Of a stretch of DNA of 64,000 bases, positions 33,166-43,742 are shown piece after piece. The DNA is from Paulinella micropora. Its lineage: Eukaryota > Cercozoa > Imbricatea > Euglyphida > Paulinellidae. The translations under genes and the position numbers were made by a program. The DNA is taken from assembly GCA_019918135.1 (NCBI GenBank), contig WBZZ01003187.1:12501-76500 (forward strand). The letters run 5' to 3'. Every line of letters begins with the position of its first letter. The stretch's first letter is position 1. The notes beneath the pieces are model-generated. The model saw only the letters and a list, made by a program, of their open reading frames with translations. It had not been told where the DNA came from and ran no database searches.

Positions 33166-34058
33166 ACTACCACCCTAATCCCCACATCCGGAGATGGGCC
33201 CCGGGGAACGCAGAATCGGCACTACCGGTGGATCAACATACAAACACAGGCCGCTGGATCAATCTGAAGGCAGCTGAAACTACAGAACGCCTTCGCAAGT
33301 TCTATTGCGAAATGAGGATGTCTCAGTCGGATCTTCAAGCTGAGGCACTTCTGAATCTGCCCCTCCCGATCCACACGCTGAGTCCACTGGAAACACGCGG
33401 ACACTACCGCATCGGCTTCCCCCAGGGGATGTTCATCGACCCTGGATTCGACGTGTGCATGATCCCGGATGGACAGTCCGGACTACCAGGATCCAGCAGC
33501 TGCCCGATCGACGTCGAAATGCTCGACGACGCGGTATTCGCCCCAACTTCCGGCGCCAGCTCTAGCAGTTCGAGCTCTAGCAGTTCGAGCTCTAGCAGTT
33601 CGAGCTCTAGCAGTTCGAGCTCTAGCAGTTCGAGCTCTAGTTCGGGCTCCACGCCTACCAACACTTCGGGATCAGTCCCCGCTCCGACACCCGCTACTGC
33701 AAGCATGCAGCCTGCACCTACTCCACCTAAAGTCGCAAAGACAGCCTGTAACACCAGACCGCCGACTCCGTACCGGAGAAAAGACGACGACGACGACGAG
33801 TCAAAACCGGACTCGCCCAACCCGGCAAGTAGCCAACCAACTGCGGCCACATCTTATCGTCATCGTCTTCCTCAACTGCGGCGACATCACCGTCATCCCA
33901 CGCCATGCACCTACGTTCCCGACCAAGACAACAAGCGGAATGGCTCGAAACGAAGTACGCCCCTCTCGAACCAGCCCCTCAGCCTATTTACCCAGGTATG
34001 TTCCGTCTTGCTGCCATCAATCCCGACCTACGAACGGACATGCGCCTTAAGATTTTGA
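33162..34058 (+). pseudogene. Ser-tract protein segment, gypsy copy 2
   Basis: The frame includes AETTERLRKFYCEMRMSQSD, THTLSPLETRGHYRIGFPQG and MFIDPGFDVCMIPDG, then an uninterrupted run of about 29 Ser encoded by a 15-bp repeat, then a Lys/Asp-rich linker. The next frame (33905-35203) overlaps in another phase, which implies one more frameshift. Confidence 0.4.
33556..33645 (+). repeat. 15-bp tandem repeat encoding poly-Ser
   Basis: The unit agctctagcagttcg is repeated about six times. It mixes AGY and TCN serine codons, so the Ser tract is a DNA-level repeat, not a codon run. The opposite strand reads as LELLE repeats. Confidence 0.85.
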
Positions 34059-35103
34059 AGCAGCTCAGCTTTTACGCGCACATGGACTGGATTTGTTGCG
34101 TCTCCTCTGGCGGACTCAACGCGGCTACAGCCTACCTTACAGACAAGCTAGACCCGGATCAGCAACGCTACCTCTGGTACAACTTGGCCCATTGGATCGA
34201 TGTCGGACAACGATCGGGTAAGCCTCTTCTCCAACGTGAGCCAGACTTCGACGCCCGTACCCGACAAGATCTTCCTGATGGCCTCTTTGCCTTCCGCGCG
34301 TCACGTAAAGCATGCCTTACGCCCCATTTACCATGGTGTATTTGCACAGCTAAACACTGCGCAGGTAGTAAGCCCTCCGATCTACCTACACAGCCATCAT
34401 TTTTGATTTCCGCTATTAACCCCAGCCTACACATCTACTTACGACGGGAGATCCTTTCGGACTTCAACTACTTCAGCAACTGCGGCCTCATCATCCCGTA
34501 CTCTTTGGATCGCGCTTTCTTCAACGCATCAGGAGCCATCAACGGTGTGGCAAGCGTCAAAGACAAAGAGCGCGTCTGGCGGAGACTCGCTGAACTCGTC
34601 GTAAAGGGGGAAAATAGTGTGGACCCTATTTGGTGTTCAATAGATACCGTACCATCACTCAACAGTAACCAGTTCGCGTATAATGTCCCTGACGGCATAA
34701 ATTTCGCATGGCAAGCGCTTCACCCCAACAAGACACATCAAGTGTGGTGTAAGTGTGGCTACGGCGATTGCCTTCACATCGACACTACTGGCGCTACTGG
34801 GACACGCAAGCCTAAACCGAAACCAGCTCGACCAGCTTTCAACAGTAGTCTTGGTGGCAACCCCCGCTGCAAGAAGAACCGCAAACACGTGCAACGCGTT
34901 AAGCGGACCCGATATCCGCCGGCCGGCGATGGCAAGTATCAACCCGACCGGGTATATCGGACCAGCCAACAGGCCCGCACTGCCCATTATGGTCAGACAG
35001 CCCCTCGGCCCGTCCAAAACCCGAATTACAAGCCACCTTCGCGTCCACAGCATCGTTTTGCGGCTCCAACACAGCGCCGCCACTTCTACATGTACGCTCG
35101 GAA
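33905..35103 (+). pseudogene. Duplicated Cys/His domain protein, gypsy copy 2
   Basis: Two related blocks lie in tandem. Block 1 starts at INPDLRTDMRLKILKQLSFY and ends near CICTAKHC. Block 2 starts at INPSLHIYLRREILSDFNYF and ends at VWCKCGYGDCLH. Both share an INP..L start, an NA motif, a W..LA segment, DG..FA and a terminal Cys/His cluster that may bind zinc. A basic tail follows (KPKPKPARPAF, CKKNRKHVQRVKRTRYPP), compatible with nucleic acid binding. The frame runs into the terminal inverted repeat of the 14-kb insertion, which interrupts it. Confidence 0.5.
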
Positions 35104-35163
35104 GAGGTCGGAAAAATTATTTCGTGAATTGGATTTGCTTTTTAAGGGGGGGGGGGGGGAAGG
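35098..35163 (+). repeat. Left terminal inverted repeat
   Basis: gaggtcggaaaaattatttc is followed by gtgaattggatttgctttt, aa and a run of 13 G. It pairs with 49003-49080. Confidence 0.85.
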
Positions 35164-35441
35164 GGGGTGGCAACCTACAGAGAGGGTTTTGATAATAAAA
35201 TGATAGGCACCGGGTGATTAATATACACATCATTGTTAGGTCATAAAAAATTTACTCATAAACATGGGACTGTGCAAGACTTAAATAGTTAGCAAGATAT
35301 GAATATTCAATCAGAAGAGAAAAACAGAGACTTGATGAATCATCCAATACCATCACAATACCATACTTACAAGAAGTGTCTACTTCTCTGCATTTGGAGC
35401 CTGATAGTGCATAAAGGTGTATAGTGCAACAGAAAAAAAAA

Positions 35442-35464
35442 GTCGGAGTAGAGTCTACTCCGAC
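35442..35464. repeat. Hairpin repeat 1
   Basis: Perfect 10-bp arms GTCGGAGTAG and CTACTCCGAC around AGT; an A-run flanks the left side. Confidence 0.9.
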
Positions 35465-36046
35465 CTTTCAACCTCTGTGGATGCACCTCTACCAGAATAA
35501 TCAAAACTAAGCAAAAAAGGCTTGTTAAATATATCCGGAACAACTTCAGAAAATTCAGTCGCAGGTCCTCGAGGTGTTGCAACATGCCTTGAATCAATAA
35601 AACCAAAACTGACAAAAACTTACAAAACTTAAAAGCTTTGAGATGAAGGTTGAAATAAACCGATTGCTGTCAGCCTGAATGTACAATAAAACTGATTGTT
35701 TTTATTTGCGAACAAATCATTTAGGAATGAGGTCCAAGAATTGTAGCCCAAGCGTTCAAAGTGAAAATTGAGGCCAACCAATGATTGAGATCCTGCAAAG
35801 AAGACAAGAACTTAAGCGATGGAAAGACAACAAAGGCATCCAGAGCTCTTTGTAGTTGGAGAAATGCTGCGATTGATTATCAAGTAACTGAAACGATTCA
35901 ATAAGACCGAAAGCGGTAAGTAGAAGATTGCGTACAAAACAGCTTGGATGAATTGAACAGAAAAAACTGAATTGCATGTTCACTTGGACACAATGAAACC
36001 GGACCCTGATGAGGACAACGTCACGAAAACGATTCAAATTGCTGAT

Positions 36047-36051
36047 ATATA

Positions 36052-36091
<40 letters not shown>
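36047..36091. repeat. (AT)n microsatellite
   Basis: An alternating AT tract with two interruptions. Confidence 0.95.
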
Positions 36092-36249
36092 TGATTTGAC
36101 TGATACATAATACAAACACGGAAGAGAACTGCGAACGTGGGCAAGAAATATCTAATGATAGTTATGATAAAGAAATGTACAAGAACAGCAAGCAAAAAAC
36201 TATCATTATTGATGGCAGCAATGATGTAAGCATGTCTTCACAAAAGAAT

Positions 36250-36272
36250 ATCGGAGTAGACTCTATCCTGAT
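36250..36272. repeat. Hairpin repeat 2 (degenerate)
   Basis: ATCGGAGTAG, spacer ACT, then CTATCCTGAT; the right arm has mutations. Confidence 0.7.
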
Positions 36273-36476
36273 AACTTACCTCCAGTAAATACAAGGGTGA
36301 TTCAAATCTAACCCGGCTGAAGTCTCAACATGAACAACGAACAATAAAAAAAGTAGCAACTTTCTTTAAATAACAAAATAACTTTAATTAAAACAGAGAC
36401 CTACCATGTAGTAAATTACTCGCAGCCTTATCAAAGGAAAAAGGCAAGACTGTCCAAAATTATAGACAATCCAATA

Positions 36477-37206
36477 CTACTTATTGTTTCTGGCATCATC
36501 CAACAAGTAATCATTTTCCTGACTGAGTTTAGATGAAGATGGGAGAGGTCCTACCGGAGAATCTCCAGGTCTCTGCGGAGAAGAGGGAGCAGACCTCACC
36601 TTGCCGTTTCTGAGAGCGGCATAAGACATATCAGCGGCAGAACTAGCACCTGGGATCATACATTTGTCCATGGAAAGTTGGGCTTGGGCTTTCTTTTCCT
36701 AACTCCTGTGCCTGGCCCAAAATGTGACGGTGAGACTTGCGAAAAGAAATCATTCAGCTACCTTTGGCCGCTTGAGCTTGATCGCTTTGCTGAGCAACAG
36801 TTGCTGAGGCAGCAGGCAACTGCTGCTGCTGCTGCTGTTGCTGATCCTGCGGTTGCTGATCCTGCTGCTGCTGTGGCTGTTCTGGCATCACGCTACGTGA
36901 AGTAGGTGAGACACTTGCAGTCGACCCCGCAACAGCGCCGCCAGAACTGCTGCTGGACGCAGGAGTTTCAGAGACTTGCTCTTCACCTGCCCGAACTGTT
37001 GAAGAAGCAGAAAAATTCTCAAGCTGCTGCAGCGATGCTTCCGCCTCATTGATCGGAGCTGCGGCTAAATCCTCGCGCACGGCAGATGCATCACTGCCCG
37101 CAGGAACCGAAGCAGACTGAGGATCACTAGCCAAGGGTAAAGGAAACTTAGCAGCCAACTTCTCAAAAGCGGCCTCTCCAAAACCCAAAGTTTTTGCTAT
37201 GTCCAT
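36477..37206 (-). CDS. Gln/Ser/Pro-rich protein, two exons (218 aa)
   Basis: Exon 1 is 36762-37206 and exon 2 is 36477-36688. The 73-nt intron (36689-36761) begins GTAGCTG and ends AAAGAAAG, and the frames join in phase (QAAKA to QAQLSMDKC). The N-terminus MDIAKTLGFGEAAFEKLAAK is helical. Then come Ala/Ser/Glu-rich sequence, Q-rich repeats (PEQPQQQQDQQPQDQQQQQQ) and a Ser/Pro tail (SAPSSPQRPGDSPVGPLPSS). Such composition is common in transcriptional co-regulators, but no domain is recognised. The ATG lies only 34 bp from a possible plus-strand ATG (37241), so the two genes may share a promoter region. Confidence 0.6.
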
Positions 37207-37805
37207 CTTCTTGTCATCCCTGCATCAATCAAACCAAGAAATGTTTCAGCGAGAAAAAAACCTTGAAAGACACGGTAGAACTTACAGAGCCAAGGTGTCA
37301 GTGGAAATCTCGCTTTGAAAGATTTGCACTGGAGGTAAAGGGTCATCAAATCTTGGAACTTTTGTCGAGAAGATTCTTTTCGATCCAACTGAATTGGAGA
37401 CCAAGATTTTTTGCAACAATTGCAAGCGGTACGTCATGTCTGTAATTTTGTATCAATCACATTCTTGGAAATTTACTGTTTCAGCCAATTTTTTTGTGTG
37501 TGTTGTTTTTGAGCTGAAACAGTAAATAATCAAAAAATCAAAATCCTCAATTTTTCTGTTTGTGATAACTAGGTACTCCGTCGTGAGCTCAGATTTCATT
37601 CCTCCGACTCAAGGTTGGAGATCTTTACTTGTTCATGGTGTTCAGGAAGAGTGGCCCAAGGTACTTTTCAGCCTCTTTTTTTACAAAAAACCGTTACTTT
37701 TCCCATACAGCGTCCCATGTTTTTTATCGCAACCTATAATTTTGATGTCTGGACAGTCATATTTTCATGTTGTGATAAATGTATCCTGTCACACAATCTG
37801 AAAAA

Positions 37806-37828
37806 ATAGGAGTAGACCCTACTCCGAC
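37806..37828. repeat. Hairpin repeat 3 (intron)
   Basis: Arms ATAGGAGTAG and CTACTCCGAC around ACC, within intron 37756-37939. Confidence 0.88.
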
Positions 37829-38168
37829 TTTGTTTCTGTGATGACTGCTAAAATTTCGTTGTTGCTTTTGGTGTGATTTTGGTCATTCAAGGAAAAAAGG
37901 AATTTTTGCGTATTCACAGAGCTTTGATTTTGTGTTCAGTTGTTCGCCAAGTGGTCCGCATTGAAACTTGCAAGCCAAGAGGAACTACAAAATGTGGTCG
38001 TGGACGAGTCCAAGAAGGAATACTGCTTTTTCCTTATGCTTACCGCGCTCAATAACAACCATTGGAGTGCCAAAGTGAAAAAACTGAAACAAGCATGGTA
38101 ACTTTTCCTTTCCTTTTGTTGTTTTTCAAGCTTCTCTGATGTCTCGGCCGTTTCACACACACAAAAAA

Positions 38169-38191
38169 ATCGGAGTAGACCCTACTCCTAC
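38169..38191. repeat. Hairpin repeat 4 (intron)
   Basis: Within the 114-nt intron 38098-38211; preceded by cacacacaaaaaaa, close to the 3' splice site. Confidence 0.88.
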
Positions 38192-39713
38192 AAATTATAT
38201 TTTTTTGACAGGAGCAGGCCGGAAATTTGGAGTCAATAGTCGAAAGAGCGGGCCTCATGGTTCCAGAGCGCCAACGTGGTAAGCATTCTTCCTGCCTTTT
38301 GCATTCAATGTAGTCATTCATGATTCTTTAATTGTGTTGTTCTCAGGTTCAACCCCTGAAGTTTCTGCCTCGTCGACATCGTCGACGTCGTCTTCGTCTT
38401 CTCCATCGTCGTCGTCTTCTTCTTCGTCGTCGTCGTCGTCTTCGTCTTCTTTACCACCAACGATTTACATCTTGCCTAGTGATATTTCTCGATCTGGATC
38501 AGGATTAAAATCAGCAACCTCGGCCGCTCCCACAGCTCAGGTGTCAACTCCCAAGCCGGCACCAACCCTGAATTCTTCAACATCACCGCCCAATCCCTTG
38601 CTTGAAAAAAAGCATGAAACCGACGTTCAAACTGTGGCTGTTGAACCTGAGAAGAAATCTGAGGACCCCCTTGCGCCCAAACCAGTTGCAAATCCTCAAT
38701 CAACATCAGAGGAAGCAAGGGAAGAGGTTGTTTCAGTTACATCTGTCGAGAAGGTAGACGATGGGTAATATGAGGAAGAAGATGAAGATGAAGAAAGTGA
38801 AGCTGACACCACTCAGTCAAGCAAGTCCAAAGCATCTTCTTCTAGCAAGCTCCCGTCACTCAAGCGAAAACAAGGAAAGAAGAAAAGGATACAGAGAATG
38901 CAGGCAATCCCAAGAAGAAACGCAAGAATGCTTCGAAGCCCAAGAGCACTGGTACCGCGAGGCTGAAATCCCAGAAAGCCAAGGATGAAACCAGGCAACA
39001 ACTTCAGAAATCATGCAACAAGAAGCTTTAAAAATCAATTGCTTAAGAAAGGCTTCTTATTACTCGACGTTGAAGAGCGCTCTTTGCAGATAAAAAGAGA
39101 CCATTTGGTCGGGGTGAAAGAAATTTTTATTCCCCGCATGAACCGCGCGCTATGGCAAATTCGTCCCTTCCTCAAAGATCACGCCCAGTCTCTATCTACA
39201 AAGTTGGCTGAGAATCGTTTCCCAGACCTGCCTGAACCATACCTTGTTCCAGTGAAGCTTACTGAACTTGGCAAGAATAATGTGAGGAATTTGACTGAGA
39301 ATTACATCGACCCTTTCTGGAATAACTCTTTGAACTGGCAGCAATTCACCAGCAAGGAGCAGTTCGAAGCTGAGGCTCCCGGACTTTTTGGTGAGGGCAA
39401 GGTCAATCAAAACACCGAAATGCAGTGACCACCTTCTACATTCAGCCAGCAATTTCCCAGCAACAAGCACCAGGACATCTACTATCTTGTCATCGGTGGG
39501 AACCATGGTGTTGCTGCAGTGAAAATTTATCTGGAGAACTATGGACAAGGTGTATGCCATCCGAACTTGCTGTTTCGTGCCAGCAAGCTGTATATCAACT
39601 CAACGTCTGACGAGATAGCGAGGGCCGTGGGGAAAATGTCTGATTCTCAGGAAAACGTCTGGCAAACCGACGTATTTTCCAAGGTCACACCATTTCAATT
39701 TCAAACACATAAT

Positions 39714-39736
39714 GTCGGAGTAGGGTCTACTCCGAT
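39714..39736. repeat. Hairpin repeat 5 (intron)
   Basis: First of four copies inside intron 39684-40044; spacer GGT; followed by a T-run and gtgaacac. Confidence 0.9.
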
Positions 39737-39758
39737 TTTTTTTTTGTGAACACGTAAT

Positions 39759-39781
39759 GTCGGAGTAGACCTTACTCCGAC
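39759..39781. repeat. Hairpin repeat 6 (intron)
   Basis: Second copy in intron 39684-40044; one arm mismatch (ccttactc). Confidence 0.9.
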
Positions 39782-39859
39782 ATTTTGTTTGTGAACAAAT
39801 TTTTACTGATTGATTTTTTGCGAAGTAATTTTGACTCATTGACCGTTTCACAGAAAAAA

Positions 39860-39882
39860 GTCGGAGTAGGGTCTACTCGCAC
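39860..39882. repeat. Hairpin repeat 7 (intron)
   Basis: Third copy in intron 39684-40044; right arm ctactcgcac is partly mutated. Confidence 0.85.
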
Positions 39883-39947
39883 AATTTGTGTTTTTTTCCG
39901 GCTCAGAAAAATTTTTTCGACCGTAATTTTCCGATTTTTTCCGAAAT

Positions 39948-39970
39948 GTAGGAGTAGACCCTACTCCTAC
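39948..39970. repeat. Hairpin repeat 8 (intron)
   Basis: Fourth copy in intron 39684-40044. Arms GTAGGAGTAG and CTACTCCTAC are perfectly complementary and carry a paired change (C to A / G to T) relative to the consensus. Confidence 0.9.
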
Positions 39971-41356
39971 GTATATATTTTCCCCCCAAAATTTCGACAT
40001 GTTTTTTCCGAAATAAAAATCAAAATTTGTATTACTTTCTGTAGGTGCAGAAACTTCGGGAGCTTTTCAATGTGTACATTCCCATGGATTGCGATAACAC
40101 GGAGGATAAGGATGACTTTCGCAAGTCACTGGTCAGTCTTCACGTAATGGAATATGGGAGGACCAACATCTTGCCCCAAGTTGATCGCTGGTCGATGCTT
40201 CAAGACGCGGGAGTCGTTACTTATGCTCATTGGCCTGAAGAGGAAAAGATTATGGAAGCCAGCAAGACCAAAGCGGATCATCGTACCCCAGAACAGAAGA
40301 GGATCATGACCCAGTACAACCTTCTCACTAACAACTTCGATCTACTGCGCTGCGCTGCACTTCCCCCAAGGTTGTGGACCATGCTTGAACGAGTCAACAA
40401 CAAGGTTCGAAACCAATGGATGTATAGTCTTCCTGCGGTCAATAATGCACAAAAGAAGGCGGCAAAAACTGGAAGTGACGAAGACTTAAACGACCCGCCC
40501 AGGAGGAGGAGGAGGAAGATGAGGGCGGCGAACCTAAACTTGACCATGCTTTTTGGCAATCCTTGTACAATAAGCTTGATCATGCCATCAAAAACCAGCT
40601 CCGGCCATGGCACTTTCGACAATGCGAATCTCGAAAAGCACGTGTCGCACGTGGCCTTAAAATGTTGGAAAGTCCGTCTAAGGAAGGAGAAGATGAAGAT
40701 GCTGACGAAGGAGACGATGGCGATGATCATCAATACGATGTGGTCCTGCGCCCTCACGTTGTGTCCCTGCAAGGTTCTCGCTATGAATTTTTCTACAATG
40801 CGGTCGTCAGTGTTTATGGCAAACATGCTAACCTCACTGTCTCGCCTACCTCGCTTCCTCTGAGCCACACTCTGTACAATGTGTTTGAACCACTGCAACG
40901 CGAGTCAAGTGCGCAGTATTGCAACTGTGTCTCACACTTGATGAAATTCAACGGTACGCAGAGCAAGTGCAAAATTGTTTTCCGCTATGCCAACCTGAAC
41001 GCGCCTTGGGGATGGGGAATGGCCGACTGGGACAAGGATCGCTGGACCAACATCGAATATGCACATTGCCTTCGCCAAGTAGTTGGTACTCAAAAATAAG
41101 AATAAGTCCTTGTTTACAAATTTATTTATTTTTTTGCAGACATCGCTTGCCCGGAGAATGACCCAGAAACCAAGAAGCCATGTATCCTTGAGTTTGTGTT
41201 GGTGTCCACGTTCCCCTGGAACAGATTTGGATCGTGCAAGATGCTGCCCACAGGGCCGGATACTACGACACTTTCATCATTAATGCTGTCAACTCCCGCT
41301 GGAGGCCTTCTCTTGAGCATCACACGTACCATAGGGTACCTTCAAAATTTTGAAAA

Positions 41357-41379
41357 GTTCGAGTAGACCCTACTCCGAT
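41357..41379. repeat. Hairpin repeat 9 (intron)
   Basis: Within the 67-nt intron 41336-41402, where it takes up a third of the intron. Confidence 0.88.
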
Positions 41380-42241
41380 ATTTTTTTTGTGATGTTTGTT
41401 AGAGTATCGCCATCGTAGTTTGCGCCTACAACGAGAAATACGATGATTTCGGCAATGATACTCGACTCGCCGAACGCGAACTACAACCCTCTGGCCCAAG
41501 TGGTGTTGGTGCGCCTGTCGACCAACTTGACTCGTTCCTTGAAAATACAATTCCCTCGGATCATCAGTTCTTTGGCAACGTCATAGTCGATCAGCACGAT
41601 GGGCCAAAGTTTACTATGCCTCAGTCAGACGGCCATGGTAACTTCAAGCAAGTGGTTGTTAATCCTTCTTCTGAATCAGTCAAGCTTAACCAAGGTAACA
41701 TTACTTATTTTGCTTCACATCAGATTGCTTTGTTTTCATCATGTCTATTTTTTAATTAATGCATGCTTGTGTTAGCGTTGATTCATTTGCTTGGGGGTAA
41801 CGTCGACACGAACATGGTCTTGGATTTATGCTCCGGCAGTGGTTCTTGTGCCATCGCCGCTTTGCGTCAGGGTTATTCTGTTCTTTCTCTCGACCTTGAT
41901 GTCAAACAAAAGATTGGGTTTTCTAATCGCGTCTTCAATTTCATTTCCAAGCACAGAAAGATACTCATGGATTCTGCCAAGCCGACAGCTCAACGACAAG
42001 CACCGCTTCCACTCAACGAAATCCCTTACCAATACGGGACAACAGATGAACTCGCGGAATCATTCCATTATTTCACCAAGGGTGGGGAAGATTGGAGCAA
42101 CATCAGGTTTGACCCACACGTACTGTGTTGTTCTTGTCTTATTTATCTGTTTGTTTGTCTTGTACAGAGACGTCAGCAAACTGGGCCAACCGATGAAGAA
42201 CGCATCGAGGATCTTACATCACACTTTCGACAATGTCTGTT

Positions 42242-42583
42242 TCAGGGTCCAACTGGACCTGCACTCTGTTCCAAGGGTTTGATGTTCCACCTCATTTCAG
42301 GAGCTCCTCCCTTGCCCCTGCGAGGTTGCGGAGGAAGCACAGCAATCGTCATCTCGGCTTTTGTGCATGGAACGCTGTACTCGTTTGCCTGTGAACAAAC
42401 AAAAATCAAAAAACATAGGAGTAGACCCTACTCCGACTTTTTTTGTGTGTGATAAGAAATCGAGGTTAAAAAATTTACCGCGTTCGTACGCGAACGGCCC
42501 GCTGTGACTGCTCTGTTGGAAGCAGTTGGTCTCGTCTTGGTCTCCTTAGTAGTAGGTGCTTTACCACCTCGCGTTCTCGGCAT
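42242..42583 (-). CDS. Small basic protein, two exons (83 aa)
   Basis: Exon 1 is 42479-42583 (MPRTRGGKAPTTKETKTRPT, rich in Arg/Lys/Thr) and exon 2 is 42242-42388 (ending QSAGPVGP). The 90-nt intron (42389-42478) starts GTAAAT and ends TTCACAG, holds hairpin repeat 10, and the frames join in phase 0. The N-terminal half is histone-tail-like in composition; the exon 2 part (EYSVPCTKAEMTIAVLPPQP) is unrecognised. The gene is antisense to the end of the methyltransferase gene and overlaps its last coding bases. No stops interrupt it. Confidence 0.5.
42415..42437. repeat. Hairpin repeat 10 (intron of minus-strand gene)
   Basis: Arms ATAGGAGTAG and CTACTCCGAC around ACC; it lies in intron 42389-42478 of the 83-aa gene. 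Confidence 0.88.
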
Positions 42584-43047
42584 CTTCAAGCAATTGCACC
42601 TGATACCAAAAAATAATGGTGTTCGGTGGCGAGCCAGTCAAGAGCAGGGTCTGTACCCGTCTCAGTAGGCACTTTTGAATTTGATCCCAAGTCGAGATCT
42701 GAGGAAGCACATGACCCAAGGGACGCGCGACCTGTAAATTCGGACGTGCCAAAAAATTTAGGCCTGAACGTTATAAATGGCGCGATGATAAATTGGACCA
42801 TTTTTGTTTTCCGTTTTTCTTTGCCGGATATTTTTTTTAGCCATGAGCACCGTTCAGTACCAATTTTTCTTACACTTATTTCTCCTTTGCCGCATTTGAG
42901 CAAAAGAAACGTGGCAAGTGCCTTTAAATTGAAAATTTGATTTCAAATTCCCTCCAAAAAATCAAATTTTCAACAAAAAAAAAAAAGGATGCTTTTCTTG
43001 TCATCGTCATAAATTGGTTTTCCTTCAAACACCAAAATGCTGAAAAC

Positions 43048-43070
43048 GTCCGAGTAGACTCTATTCGGAT
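43048..43070. repeat. Hairpin repeat 11 (upstream of the DUF7869-like gene)
   Basis: GTCCGAGTAG, spacer ACT, then CTATTCGGAT; about 75 bp before the ATG at 43145. Confidence 0.8.
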
Positions 43071-43623
43071 ATTTTTGTCTGTGAGCCCGGGAAAAAGCAT
43101 TTTTTGGATTTTTTTTTCCAATTTGACACCTTTTCGACTTTTCCATGCACCCTCAAAATCGCGATGTTTCATCGTCGCCTGGAAATAGCTCATCTACAGC
43201 AAGCATCGCGTCTTCTTCTGCGGGCCGGGCGCTAGCAAGAGGGCATAGGTTGTCAATCAGTAGTGCTTCCTCCACGTCTAGTTCCAGCAGCCCGTCTTTC
43301 TCTTCGATATTCATGTTTTCGGACTCACCAAAAAAGGATGGAGAGATCCTTGCACCACAAGATATCGGAAAACACATGAATTTGCATTCCTGCAGCCACG
43401 TCGACGACGTAGAAACAGAACATGAGCTTGATTTTGCAACTTTAGCAAAAACTGTTTTGGTTGATTCCTTTCAAGAACCAGTTGTGCTTCGAGATGAGAC
43501 GAGCAGTCCGCCAATGATCCCCATCGTGATCTAGAAGAGAAAAAATCGCGTCGATTGAAGGTAAAAAGTATCTTTATGGATGTGTCAGAAATGTCTTCTC
43601 CATATTGTGCTCTTTTTTCTTTT

Positions 43624-43646
43624 CTCGGAGTAGGGTCTACTCCAAT
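43624..43646. repeat. Hairpin repeat 12 (intron)
   Basis: First of two copies in intron 43561-43816. Confidence 0.85.
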
Positions 43647-43719
43647 TTTTTTCTGATGCGTGATCCTTATTATTTCACTATGAGCTTCGTTTACTGTTGC
43701 ACTTAAAGTATTTTATTTT

Positions 43720-43742
43720 CTCGGAGTAGGGTCTACTCCGAC
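43720..43742. repeat. Hairpin repeat 13 (intron)
   Basis: Second copy in intron 43561-43816; spacer GGT, followed by a T-run and gagatgag. Confidence 0.9.

Larger units (their letters stand above)
35164..36476. other. Left non-coding region of the insertion
   Basis: AT-rich, with two hairpin repeats (35442 and 36250) and an (AT)n tract (36047-36091). No supported gene. Confidence 0.5.
37241..42282 (+). pseudogene. ParB-like + N6/N4 DNA methyltransferase gene, multi-exon, decayed
   Basis: Inferred exons: 37241-37428 (start uncertain), 37573-37660, 37711-37755, 37940-38097, 38212-38278, 38347-39683, 40045-41086, 41140-41335, 41403-41694, 41776-42106 and 42168-42282. Most junctions join in phase, e.g. 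NNCKR to YSVVSS, HCLRQVV to DIACPE and KLNQ to ALIHLLGG. Parts in order: a CNNC motif (FCNNCKR); Ser-rich and acidic linkers; DIYYLVIGGNHGVAAVKIYL, which matches the GGxHR-type core of ParB/Srx domains; a helical region; NLNAPWGWGMADWDKDRW, a DPPW-like methyltransferase motif IV; and VLDLCSGSGSCAIAALRQGY, SAM-binding motif I. Motif IV before motif I is the beta-class order of N6-adenine/N4-cytosine methyltransferases. In-frame stops (TGA 37316, TAA 38766, TGA 39426) and frameshifts (near 38097, 38890, 40500 and 41225) show decay. Adenine or cytosine as target cannot be told from sequence. Confidence 0.7.

Noticed and set aside
33404..33850. Minus-strand Leu/Glu repeat protein
   Set aside because: Antisense reading of the 15-bp Ser-coding repeat.
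37241..42282. Host methyltransferase gene at its native locus
   Set aside because: It lies between inverted ends inside a retrotransposon and is decayed; a host-gene origin is less likely than an element gene.
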